Part shown: piece by piece, positions 25,635-33,485 of the stretch
How the letters are laid out: every line of letters starts with the position of its first letter
Position numbering within the stretch: the first letter of the stretch is position 1
Source of the DNA: a bacterium
GTDB lineage: Bacteria; Oederibacteriota; CAKKQC01
Direction of reading: 5' to 3'
DNA length: 64,000 nucleotides
NCBI GenBank assembly: GCA_919901855.1
Contig: CAKKQC010000030.1
Span: 1 to 64,000, forward strand
The notes under the pieces: model-generated
Told to the model about the DNA's origin: nothing
Databases searched by the model: none
Seen by the model: only the letters and a program-made list of their open reading frames with translations
Translations under genes and position numbers: made by a program

Positions 25635-26658
25635 ATTGCCCGGGGAACTCCTTCATATAGAGCTGTTCACTGCCGTAGAAGCCGGAGTTGTAGTAGAGCG
25701 CCCAGCGACCGTCGGGAAACACGAGGATGTGCTGGCGCCAGAGGTTCGTGCCCTCGCCGGCCGCGACCGCTTCGGGAGGAACCTTCTCGATCCACTCGAT
25801 CGGTTCCCGCTCGAACTGCCACCCCGTGACCGGCCACTCCTCGTCGCAGTACGAGAATCCGCCGAGACTGGGCGCGGGCTCCTCGCGAGCGACGGTCGAG
25901 TCTTTCGGATCGGGCGCCGTGGGCGAGGCGTTCACGATCACCTCCCACCGGTGCGTGCGGCCGGGCAAGAGCTGGACGCCGCCGACCCAGCCGGACGCCC
26001 AGTGGCCGCGCTCCGGCTCCGGCGGCAGGATGATCCCGAGCTTGCGCGCCGTCCGCTCCCCCAGCTTCTGGACGGCGGCCGCGGAGGCGTTGCCGTATGG
26101 GCTCACGGTCCGCGGCTGGGCGGTCCGCGGGTATCCCATATAGAAGTAGAGGAACTCGCCGCGGTCCTCGAACCAGAAGCCCGTGACCGCGTCCACGTGC
26201 TTCTCGTCGAACTCGCCCGGGCCGCCGACGTCGATCAGGATGCCCTCCTCGACGGTCCACGGTCCCGCCAGCTTCAGCGCCCAGGCCCGCTGCACGACCT
26301 TGGAACCGTTCTTGAACGACACGGTCACCAGCCAGTACCTCCCATCCACGCGAGCGGCCCGGTTGGGACGGAGCGCGTCCATGACGACGAACGGCTTGTG
26401 CGTCCCGCCCCCGGAGAGCGCGGAGGGGTTCGCGAACTTGAGCGGGCCGACGACCCGCCAACTGCCGGGCCCCGGATCGTCCGGATTCGTGCAGACGGCC
26501 TCCCCCGCCCCGGGCGGCGAGAAGAACAGGATCATGCGCCAGGAATTTATGTCGTCATCCCAGACGATGCACGGGTCCCCGACGACCTCGGAGCCCTCGC
26601 CCGAGCTCGCGCGCGGGAGAATGAGCCCCCGTCGCGTCCACGTCATCGCGTCGCTCAC
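25630..26658 (-). CDS. GH43-like five-bladed propeller protein
   Basis: A 342-residue protein of the GH43/GH117-like propeller type: MTWTRRGLILP, DPCIVWDDDINSWRMILFFSPPG, THKPFVVMDALR, YWLVTVSFKNGSKVVQRAWALKLAGPW, EFLYFYMGYPR, INDUCTIVE blade ends such as RWALYYNSGFYGSEQLYMKEF. GTG 26658 is used. It overlaps the stop of a 19-codon upstream frame by 4 nt (GTGA), and that upstream frame has the leaderless-type start. No signal peptide. Neighbours suggest a role in breaking down a plant-type polysaccharide. The catalytic Asp/Glu set is not certain. The N-terminus may be truncated by a frameshift. Confidence 0.65.
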   Translation of the reverse strand: MSDAMTWTRRGLILPRASSGEGSEVVGDPCIVWDDDINSWRMILFFSPPGAGEAVCTNPDDPGPGSWRVVGPLKFANPSALSGGGTHKPFVVMDALRPNRAARVDGRYWLVTVSFKNGSKVVQRAWALKLAGPWTVEEGILIDVGGPGEFDEKHVDAVTGFWFEDRGEFLYFYMGYPRTAQPRTVSPYGNASAAAVQKLGERTARKLGIILPPEPERGHWASGWVGGVQLLPGRTHRWEVIVNASPTAPDPKDSTVAREEPAPSLGGFSYCDEEWPVTGWQFEREPIEWIEKVPPEAVAAGEGTNLWRQHILVFPDGRWALYYNSGFYGSEQLYMKEFPGQS

Positions 26659-26714
26659 AGACGCACCCGGTACGCGTAGACCGGTCTGCCGCCGTTCCCT
26701 TCGATGATGAGCAC
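26655..26714 (-). CDS. 19-residue upstream frame (leader peptide or frameshifted N-terminus)
   Basis: GTG 26714 begins VLIIEGNGGRPVYAYRVRL and ends at TGA 26657-26655, overlapping the GTG of the propeller gene. TAGAAT (26726-26721) lies 6 nt before this GTG, the spacing seen at other putative leaderless starts. If two bases were removed at the junction the frame would continue into SDAMTWTRRG of the propeller gene, giving a natural N-terminal strand. Either a coupled leader peptide or a frameshift (real or sequencing error) explains this. Confidence 0.45.
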   Translation of the reverse strand: MLIIEGNGGRPVYAYRVRL

Positions 26715-26720
26715 GGGTTG

Positions 26721-26726
26721 ATTCTA
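26721..26726 (-). promoter_or_regulatory. -10-like TAGAAT before leaderless GTG 26714
   Basis: The hexamer ends 6 nt before GTG 26714. It sits back to back with the promoter-like box of the divergent gene at 26751. Confidence 0.5.
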
Positions 26727-26738
26727 CCCGTAGGCTGG

Positions 26739-26744
26739 TAGGAT
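26739..26744 (+). promoter_or_regulatory. -10-like TAGGAT before leaderless ATG 26751
   Basis: The hexamer ends 6 nt before ATG 26751; the spacer GGGCGC offers no ribosome site. Confidence 0.5.
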
Positions 26745-26750
26745 GGGCGC

Positions 26751-27884
26751 ATGAAGAACCCAGGCTTCCCGGCTCCCGAACGGCTCCCCCTCCGCCGTGG
26801 CTGGCCCGACCCGCTGGAGATGTTCCGGGGAGAGAGGGTGGCGACCCGCGCCGCGTGGGAGCACGTCCGGAAGCCCGAACTGGGCGCCCTGTTCCGACAC
26901 TACATGTACGGGTTCGAGCCGCCCGCGCCCCGGAATCTCCGGGTCCGGCTCCTGGACGAGATGCCGCACGCACGCGGCCGCGCCGTCCTACGCGAGTACC
27001 GGGTCAACTTTGGGCCCCGCGGCACCCCGGCGATGTCCCTCCTCATCGTCCGCCCCGCGCGGGTCCGCGGACCCGTGCCCATGTTCGTCGGCGTCAACTT
27101 CACCGGCAACGTGAACGTGCGTAGTGGAATGGACGGCCGGCCCGACGCGTGGCCCGCGGAGCTCGTGGTCCGGAAGGGCTTCGGGTTCGCGACCTTCCAT
27201 GCGTCCGACGTCGATCCCGACCGGCCGGACTTCACCGACGGCGTCCACCCCTGGTACTTCCGCCGCGGCCAGACGAAGCCGCGGCCGACGGACTGGGGCA
27301 CGATCTCGGCCTGGGCCTGGGGCCTTTCGCGCGCGGCCGATGCCCTTCTCAGGGCCCGCGAGACTGCGCCGGACCGGCTGATGGCGATCGGCCACTCGCG
27401 GATGGGCAAGGCCGCGCTCCTGGCCGCCGCGCTCGATCCCCGGTTCGCGCTCGCGATCGTGAACCAGGCCGGATGCGGCGGCTCCGCCCCGAGCCGGGGC
27501 ACGGTCGGCGAGAGTGTGCGCAGCATCAACAAGATGTTCCCGCATTGGTTCAATGACGTCTTCCCTCGATTCAGCAGGGCGGTGAACCGCCTCCCGTTCG
27601 ACCAGCACGGGCTCGTCGCCCTCGTGGCGCCCCGGCCCGTCCTCTTCCTCGCCGCCGAGGGCGACCAGTGGGCAAACCCCGACGGCCAGTTCGAAGTGCT
27701 CAAGCACGCGGAGCCCGTCTATCACCTCCTCGGTGCAAAGGGGCTGGGCGTGAACCGGCGTCCCCCCATAGGCAAGCTGGTCGGCGCCGATCTCGGCTAC
27801 CGGCTCCGTCCCGGCACCCACGCGCTCGGCCCCGACGACTGGGCCGTCGCACTCCGGTTCGCCTCAGCCCGGCTGAAGGTGTAG
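26751..27884 (+). CDS. CE15 family glucuronoyl esterase-like hydrolase
   Basis: A 377-residue alpha/beta hydrolase. The nucleophile is Ser216 in MAIGHSRMGKAALLAAALD, the G-x-S-R-x-G-K signature of CE15 enzymes; the catalytic His is probably His357 in RPGTHALGPDDW. Other family marks are FVGVNFTGN and TWGTISAWAWGL-like helix DWGTISAWAWGLSRAADAL. CE15 enzymes cleave the ester between lignin alcohols and 4-O-methyl-glucuronoyl groups of xylan. No signal peptide is visible at the chosen start, unusual for this activity, so the substrate may be a small imported ester. It has a leaderless-type start. Confidence 0.85.
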   Translation: MKNPGFPAPERLPLRRGWPDPLEMFRGERVATRAAWEHVRKPELGALFRHYMYGFEPPAPRNLRVRLLDEMPHARGRAVLREYRVNFGPRGTPAMSLLIVRPARVRGPVPMFVGVNFTGNVNVRSGMDGRPDAWPAELVVRKGFGFATFHASDVDPDRPDFTDGVHPWYFRRGQTKPRPTDWGTISAWAWGLSRAADALLRARETAPDRLMAIGHSRMGKAALLAAALDPRFALAIVNQAGCGGSAPSRGTVGESVRSINKMFPHWFNDVFPRFSRAVNRLPFDQHGLVALVAPRPVLFLAAEGDQWANPDGQFEVLKHAEPVYHLLGAKGLGVNRRPPIGKLVGADLGYRLRPGTHALGPDDWAVALRFASARLKV

Positions 27885-27887
27885 ACT
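27882..27887 (+). promoter_or_regulatory. -10-like TAGACT before leaderless ATG 27895
   Basis: The hexamer includes the TAG stop of the CE15 gene and ends 7 nt before ATG 27895. Confidence 0.4.
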
Positions 27888-27894
27888 GCGCCTC

Positions 27895-29151
27895 ATGAAC
27901 ACCTGGCACGAGCCCGCACGCGAGATTCCGGTAGCCCGCGACACCGACGTCGTTGTCGCCGGCGGAGGGCCCGCGGGCCTCGCCGCCGCGATCGCCTCGG
28001 CGCGAAACGGAGCGAAGACCACGCTCGTCGAGCGGTTCGGGTTCCTCGGCGGCGTCGCCACCGCGGGGCTGATGGCGAACCTCAACGGGTTCCGCAACCA
28101 GGTCGAACCGGACGCCACCCAGACCGTCCGCGGGATCGCGGAGGAGATCGTCCTCGAGCTCAAGAAGATGAACGGGCTGGGCAAGAGCCCGTACCCGCAG
28201 AAGGCGTACGCCGACGAGGCCGGGCAGATGGCCTACAGCTACGCGATCGACACCGAGAAGGTCAAGTACGTCGTCATGAAGATGTGCGCGGACGCGGGCG
28301 TGGACCTCCTCCTGCACACGTGGGTCGCCGCGCCCATCGTCGAGGACGCGAAAATGCGCGGCATCGTGGTCGAGAACAAGTCGGGGCGGGAGGCGCTCCT
28401 GGCCCGGGTCGTGATCGACGCCACCGGCGACGGCGACGTCGCCGCGCGCGCGGGCGCCCCGTTCTGGAGCTCGACGGACGAAAGCGAGCCCCGGCTGGGC
28501 GACTCGCTCATGTACCGGATCCGGTTCGGCGCGAAACACCCCGCGGACCTCGGCGGGATGGATTTCGGCGCCGACATGATCGTCTGGGGCCCGTTCTCGA
28601 AGACCATGGACGGCACGAATGCGGACGCGATCAGCAAGGCCGAGGTCGCCGCCCGCCTCGCGGTCTACACGAACTTCGCCGCGATGCAGGCCAAGCACCC
28701 GGACCTCGTGGACGCCAAGGTCGCCGAGACGCCGGTCATGTTCGGGGTCCGGCAGACCCGGTTCATCGAGGGCGAATACAAGGTCACGGGCGACGACGCC
28801 ATCGCGGGGACGAGGTTCCCGGACTCGATCGCGATGAGCTCCTGCGCGATTATCGGCTACTACGGCTACCGCCGGTACCTGACCCACCAGGGGTACGACA
28901 TCCCCTACCGGTGCCTGGTCCCCCGAGTCGTCGACCAGCTCCTGATCGCGGGCCGGTGCATCTCGAGCGACCAGCGCGCGTACGAATCCCACCGCGCCAT
29001 GATCCCGATGATGGCGATCGGCCAGGCGGCGGGCACGGCCGCGGCGCTGTCGGCCAGGCAGGGCGTCGCGCCCCGCCGGCTTGATGTCGGCCACCTGCAA
29101 CGCACGCTGACGGCGCAGGGCGCGGTGATCAGGATTCCGTCCGCCGGCTGA
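27895..29151 (+). CDS. FAD-dependent oxidoreductase (FAD_oxidored family)
   Basis: A 418-residue flavoprotein: TDVVVAGGGPAGLAAAIASARNG (about 17-39) binds the ADP part of FAD, FLGGVATAGLMANLNG is the typical second motif of this family (PF12831-like), and VVIDATGDGDVAARAGAPF lies at about 176-194. The end, LLIAGRCISSDQRAYESHRAMIPMMAIGQAAGTAAALS, is the conserved C-terminal FAD loop. Members oxidise sugars or sugar acids in catabolic clusters, but their reactions are mostly unknown. It follows the CE15 gene by 10 bp and precedes a membrane protein by 3 bp. Confidence 0.85.
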   Translation: MNTWHEPAREIPVARDTDVVVAGGGPAGLAAAIASARNGAKTTLVERFGFLGGVATAGLMANLNGFRNQVEPDATQTVRGIAEEIVLELKKMNGLGKSPYPQKAYADEAGQMAYSYAIDTEKVKYVVMKMCADAGVDLLLHTWVAAPIVEDAKMRGIVVENKSGREALLARVVIDATGDGDVAARAGAPFWSSTDESEPRLGDSLMYRIRFGAKHPADLGGMDFGADMIVWGPFSKTMDGTNADAISKAEVAARLAVYTNFAAMQAKHPDLVDAKVAETPVMFGVRQTRFIEGEYKVTGDDAIAGTRFPDSIAMSSCAIIGYYGYRRYLTHQGYDIPYRCLVPRVVDQLLIAGRCISSDQRAYESHRAMIPMMAIGQAAGTAAALSARQGVAPRRLDVGHLQRTLTAQGAVIRIPSAG

Positions 29152-29154
29152 GGC

Positions 29155-31536
29155 ATGCCAGCCAGCTTTCAACTGGCGGCAACCCGGCTGATCCTTCTCG
29201 GGATCGGAGCCGCCGTGCTGTGGGAGATGGCGGCCCGGATCGGCACCGGGCTGGTGGCCGGGCGCCGGAAGATCGCGGGACCGAGAGCGCTGGTCGTGTT
29301 CGGAGCCGGCCTCCTGCTGGGCTGGGGCATGCTCGGACCGGCCTTCCTCGGACTGGCCCTGACCGGCCTGCTCTTCCCCGGAGTCGTGGCGGGCGTCGTG
29401 GTCGTCCTGCTCGCCGCGTCTCCGGCTTCCAGATCCGCCCGGTGCCTGATCCTGGAGGCCGGGCGGACGTTCCTGGCGGTCCCCCTCCACGGCCGGCTCG
29501 CCATGGCGCTCCCGGCAGCCATGCTGGTCCCGTGGTTGCTGGTGCCGGAGAGCCAGCAGGACGTCTTCACGTATCATCTGGGGGCGCCGTGGCAGTTCCT
29601 TCAGGCGCACCGGGTTCTCCTCGAGCACGTGTTCATGGACTTCCACCTGCCCATCCCCGTCGAGATGACCTTCGTGATCCCGTTGGGCCTCGGCGTCGAG
29701 CGGCTCGGACGATGGATCGTCCTTTCCCATTTCGCGGCGGTGGCCGCGATCTGGGCCGGCATGTGTCTCGCACAAGGCCGGCGAACGGCCGCATGGCTCG
29801 GGAGCGTCCTGGCCCTGGGGACGGCCCACCTTCCATGGCTGATGACGATGAGCACGAACGATTCGGCGGCCGCCGCGCTCATCACGGCCGGCTGGCTGTT
29901 TCAGCGGCGGCGGGCCTGGGGCATGGCCGCCATCCTGTACGGCTTGGGCACGGCGGCCAAGCAGGTCTTCGGCCCGGTCGCCGCGGTCCTGTTGGTGCTG
30001 GATCCCCCGCCCCTGCGTCTGGCGATGCGCCTGGCCGCCCCGCTCGTACTTCCCACCGCCGTCTGGTGGATCAAGGCGTTCGTCGCGACGGGTAATCCCG
30101 TGTTCCCCCTGGCCACGGACCTGTTCCCCACCCTGGGCTGGGGTCCCCGGAACGACGCCGTGTTCCTCTCCTATATGCGGACCCTTCAGGCACCGGACAC
30201 GTTCAGCTGGGCGGAGATCCCGGGGGCCCTGCTCCAGTACCTGGACCGGGACGCCGTCTTTCTCCCGCTCTGCCTGCCGGGCCTGCTCCTGCTGGGAAGC
30301 CAGCGGCGGGAAGCCTGGGGATGCGCCCTGGGGGCGGCGATCGTCCTGCGCTACGGGCACTTCTCAAGGTTCCTGGTGCCGGCTGAGTGGATCCTGTGCC
30401 TGCTGGTCGCGACCGAAGTGTGCCGCCTGCGCACGGCCCCCCGCGTGGCCAGTGCCCTCGTGCTGGCCGCGTATGTCCTCTGCCGCGCGATCATGAACCC
30501 CGCCCTGCAGCCGGTGCCCTGGCGCGATGCGGGGAGGCCGCTCCCGCACGTCCGGACCGCCTATCTCGAGACCTTCCGCGACATGTACCTGGCCCTGAGG
30601 GAGACGGCTCCCCCGAACGTCATGACAATCGGGGAGTTGTCCTCCTACCGAATCCCCTCTCGCGTGATCTTTACCGGCATGCTTGGGCAGACTCCCGCCG
30701 TGTGGGACCTCGTGAGAACGTCATGGAGCCAGGACGAGATTTTCAAGCGATACCGCCAGCTTGGCGAGCCGCTCATCGTACACAACGTGGTGGGAGCGCT
30801 GACGCGGAGCACCCGCTACGCGGCGTTCTCCTGGGAAACGCGCATGCTGGTGTTGTACCGGGCCTTCTGCCTCCGGCGTCTGGAACTGGTTCGCGCTCCG
30901 CGCCGGAGTGATACCCGGGTGGGATGCTACTACCTATGGCGCATGCGGTCCACGCCGCGGCGGGGAGCCCCGAAGCCGGCCGAAGCCTACTTCCTGCCGG
31001 GGACGTCCAGCCTGCTGGCCCCGGTCATCATCCTGCGGAACCAGGGCCGGTACCGCGAAGCCATTGCGGAGTGCGAGCGCATCCTGCGTATCCTGCCCGG
31101 CCTGGGCTGCGTGGAGAGCGAACTGGGGACCATCTACGGCATGGCGGGGCAGTGGCGGGCCGCCTACGACACGCTCAAGCCGCTGGTGGATTCCGGCGTC
31201 CTGGACTCCAAGAATTTCGGCATGCTCGCGACCGCCGCGACGATGGCGGGCGAATACGAGACCGCCGACCGGGTCTATCCCCTGTGCCTTGACCGGTATC
31301 GCATGGCGCGCGCCGAGTTCCTCGTGGACTGGGGCGAGATGCTCCGGTTGTGGGCCGAGCGCGAGATGCGCGAGGGGCGCACCGGGCATGCCCGGCGCCT
31401 GCTGGGGCGGTCGCTGGAGATCCTGCGCTCGATCCCGCCTGTCACCGCTCCCGCGGTGAGCCATGCGCGCAGCACCAATCTCGCGCGGGTGACGGAGCTG
31501 ATCCAGGACCTGGAGGGGGACGAACCGCAGCCGTGA
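29155..31536 (+). CDS. GT-C-like polytopic membrane protein with C-terminal TPR-like tail
   Basis: A 793-residue protein with about ten to twelve hydrophobic spans in residues 1-450, then a soluble part and helical TPR-like repeats at the end (RNQGRYREAIAECERILRILPG). PESQQDVFTYHLGAPWQFL after the fourth span corresponds to the acidic first loop of GT-C glycosyltransferases, and YGLGTAAKQVFGPVAAVLL and KAFVATGNPVFPL match segments of the three tandem paralogues at 40036-47713. It probably uses a lipid-linked sugar to modify an exported molecule. The start ATG is 3 bp after the flavoprotein stop. Confidence 0.7.
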   Translation: MPASFQLAATRLILLGIGAAVLWEMAARIGTGLVAGRRKIAGPRALVVFGAGLLLGWGMLGPAFLGLALTGLLFPGVVAGVVVVLLAASPASRSARCLILEAGRTFLAVPLHGRLAMALPAAMLVPWLLVPESQQDVFTYHLGAPWQFLQAHRVLLEHVFMDFHLPIPVEMTFVIPLGLGVERLGRWIVLSHFAAVAAIWAGMCLAQGRRTAAWLGSVLALGTAHLPWLMTMSTNDSAAAALITAGWLFQRRRAWGMAAILYGLGTAAKQVFGPVAAVLLVLDPPPLRLAMRLAAPLVLPTAVWWIKAFVATGNPVFPLATDLFPTLGWGPRNDAVFLSYMRTLQAPDTFSWAEIPGALLQYLDRDAVFLPLCLPGLLLLGSQRREAWGCALGAAIVLRYGHFSRFLVPAEWILCLLVATEVCRLRTAPRVASALVLAAYVLCRAIMNPALQPVPWRDAGRPLPHVRTAYLETFRDMYLALRETAPPNVMTIGELSSYRIPSRVIFTGMLGQTPAVWDLVRTSWSQDEIFKRYRQLGEPLIVHNVVGALTRSTRYAAFSWETRMLVLYRAFCLRRLELVRAPRRSDTRVGCYYLWRMRSTPRRGAPKPAEAYFLPGTSSLLAPVIILRNQGRYREAIAECERILRILPGLGCVESELGTIYGMAGQWRAAYDTLKPLVDSGVLDSKNFGMLATAATMAGEYETADRVYPLCLDRYRMARAEFLVDWGEMLRLWAEREMREGRTGHARRLLGRSLEILRSIPPVTAPAVSHARSTNLARVTELIQDLEGDEPQP

Positions 31537-31582
31537 CCCGGCGCCCATCGCGAGGCGTCCCGGAGACCGGCCCTGTCAGGCT

Positions 31583-32413
31583 TCAGGCCCCCTGCCCGCG
31601 GCCGCAGCGCTCGAGTACCCGGGCCACGTCGACGCCGAGGGCGGCGGACGAGGGCGCCGGCGCACCGCCGATGGCGGACAGGAACTCGCCCAGGGCGGTC
31701 GTGAGCGGGGAGGCGGGCTGAAAGGGCGCCGGGGCGCCCGCGATCCGGAGTTTCACCTCCGCGACATCGTCCCAGACGGCCTCGGCCTTCGCGCCACGCA
31801 CCGCGGCGCGCCGCACCTTGGCCTTGAAATAGCTGCCGAAGTGCGCGCGCCAGACCGTCGTCCCAAAGGTCATCGTGACCCGGTGGTTCCCCTCGGGCGT
31901 CTTCGCGCACTCGACCTTCGACGGGGCCCCGCCCAGCAGGTCGATGGCCAGCGCGATGTCGTGCGGGCCCCAGTCCCAGAGCGGCGTGACGTCGCCCCGG
32001 AACGGCCCCTCCTGCCCCGCCTCGGACTCGACTTCGCGGACCGCGCCCAGCTCAGGCAGGCGCCGCTTGAGTTCCCGCCACGCGGGGTTGAACAGGTGGA
32101 TGTGGTCGATGACGACGGGAAGATGATTCGCGGCCGCCGCGTCACGGACCCGTTCGGCGTCGGCCACCGAGAGCGCCATGGGTTTTTCCACGAAGACAGG
32201 GAGGCCCTGCTCGAGAACGCGCACGGCGTGGGCGGCATGGAGCGAGGCGGGAGTCGCGATCGCCACGGCGTCGGGCCGGCGCGAGGTCAGCCAGCCGGGC
32301 CAGTCATCCTTCGACCCCGCCACCCACGCCACGCTCACGCCTTCGAGGCCTTCGAGGGTCCGGACGATGTTCCGGCCCCACTTTCCGGCGCCTCCCAGCA
32401 CGCCGACCTTCAT
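31583..32413 (-). CDS. Gfo/Idh/MocA-family oxidoreductase
   Basis: A 276-residue NAD(P)-dependent enzyme. Rossmann start MKVGVLGGAGKWGRNIVRTLE, then PDAVAIATPASLHAAHA and the family signature VFVEKPMALSVADAERV with the catalytic Lys of EKP. The C-terminal sheet contains WDWGPHDIALAIDLLGG. It is somewhat shorter than most members (about 330). It is the last gene of the nucleotide-sugar operon, 4 bp after the decarboxylase-like gene, and probably reduces or oxidises a sugar at C3 or a keto-sugar intermediate. Confidence 0.85.
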   Translation of the reverse strand: MKVGVLGGAGKWGRNIVRTLEGLEGVSVAWVAGSKDDWPGWLTSRRPDAVAIATPASLHAAHAVRVLEQGLPVFVEKPMALSVADAERVRDAAAANHLPVVIDHIHLFNPAWRELKRRLPELGAVREVESEAGQEGPFRGDVTPLWDWGPHDIALAIDLLGGAPSKVECAKTPEGNHRVTMTFGTTVWRAHFGSYFKAKVRRAAVRGAKAEAVWDDVAEVKLRIAGAPAPFQPASPLTTALGEFLSAIGGAPAPSSAALGVDVARVLERCGRGQGA

Positions 32414-32417
32414 GGGA

Positions 32418-33467
32418 TCAGCTTGCGCCGGTGTAGTGCCGGTCGGTCCAGGCCAGGTACCGCCGCAGCCCCTCCTCGAGCGGCGTGCGCGGAGCATATC
32501 CCAGCTCCGTCTTCGCCTTCGTGAGGTCCGGGCACCGGCGGCTGGGCTCGTCCGGCGGATAGTGATCCGGATACTTGGCGAACTCCTTCTTCACCGTCCG
32601 GCCCAGCACCTTCTCGATCACGGCCACGAGGTCGTTGATCGAGATCTCGGGGTTCGTGTTCCCGATGTTGTACGCCTCCCCGCCGCGCCCCTTGAGGAGC
32701 GCGCGGAAGAACCCGACCAGGCCGTCGGTCGCGTAGCAGTAGGTCCGCGTCTGCTTCCCGTTCCCGTACATGAGCAGTGGGCGGTCCGCCTTGATCGCGG
32801 AGGCGAAGTTCGGCAGGACCCGGTAGTCCTTTTCCTTCATCTCCGGACCATACACGTTGAACGGCCGCACCACCACGGCCGCCACCTGGAAGTAGTTCGC
32901 GTAGATGTAGCACAGGGTCTCGCAGACCCGCTTGCCCTCGTCGTAGCACGACCGCGGACCCATGGAAGAAACGTACCCCCGGTACGTTTCCGGGGTCGGC
33001 ACGAACTTCGGGTCGGGATCGCCGTAGATCTCGCTCGACGAGAAGCAGAGCATGCGCGCGCCGTCGCGCTTCGCGAGGTCGAGCACCTGCCGCGTGCCCA
33101 GGAACGAGACGTCCAGGGTCTCCAGGGGCTTTGCCCTGTAGTACGCGGGGCTCGCGATGCCGGCCATGTGCACGGCGAAGTCCACGTGGTCCTTGAAATC
33201 GAACCCCACGGAGAGGTCGTGGTGGATGAACGTGATGTCCCCGGGGCGCTTGACGCCCTCGCGGATGTCCTTCGCCGCCTCGACGGTGTCGAGCGCCAGA
33301 AGCCGGCAGGGCTTCGCCAGCACGGCCGCGTTCAGGTGGTCGACCGCACGGACGAACCAGCGGCCGAGGAAGCCGCCCGACCCGGTGAGCAGGAGGGTCT
33401 TGCCCTCCAGCGCCCGGGCCTCGGCCCCGAGCCCCGTCGCAATGTCTTTTAGGTCCTGTTCGTCCAT
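32418..33467 (-). CDS. UDP-glucuronate decarboxylase-like NAD-dependent epimerase/dehydratase
   Basis: A 349-residue extended SDR. TLLLTGSGGFLGRWFV (about 24-39) is the GxxGxxG nucleotide site; catalytic SCYDEGKRVCETLCY contains Tyr-x-x-x-Lys; RPFNVYGPEM and QTRTYCYATDGLVGFFRAL are typical of UDP-xylose synthase/UDP-glucuronate decarboxylase. It would make a nucleotide pentose or 4-keto sugar in the cytoplasm. A strong ribosome site AGGAGG (33479-33474) lies 6 nt before ATG. It is 18 bp after the C-methyltransferase. Confidence 0.85.
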   Translation of the reverse strand: MDEQDLKDIATGLGAEARALEGKTLLLTGSGGFLGRWFVRAVDHLNAAVLAKPCRLLALDTVEAAKDIREGVKRPGDITFIHHDLSVGFDFKDHVDFAVHMAGIASPAYYRAKPLETLDVSFLGTRQVLDLAKRDGARMLCFSSSEIYGDPDPKFVPTPETYRGYVSSMGPRSCYDEGKRVCETLCYIYANYFQVAAVVVRPFNVYGPEMKEKDYRVLPNFASAIKADRPLLMYGNGKQTRTYCYATDGLVGFFRALLKGRGGEAYNIGNTNPEISINDLVAVIEKVLGRTVKKEFAKYPDHYPPDEPSRRCPDLTKAKTELGYAPRTPLEEGLRRYLAWTDRHYTGAS

Positions 33468-33473
33468 CGGCGT

Positions 33474-33479
33474 CCTCCT
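33474..33479 (-). promoter_or_regulatory. Strong ribosome binding site AGGAGG
   Basis: AGGAGG with a 6-nt spacer (ACGCCG) before ATG 33467. The same 15-base string from AGGAGG through ATG occurs at the YhcG gene (50856-50842). Confidence 0.85.
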
Positions 33480-33485
33480 GTCGGT

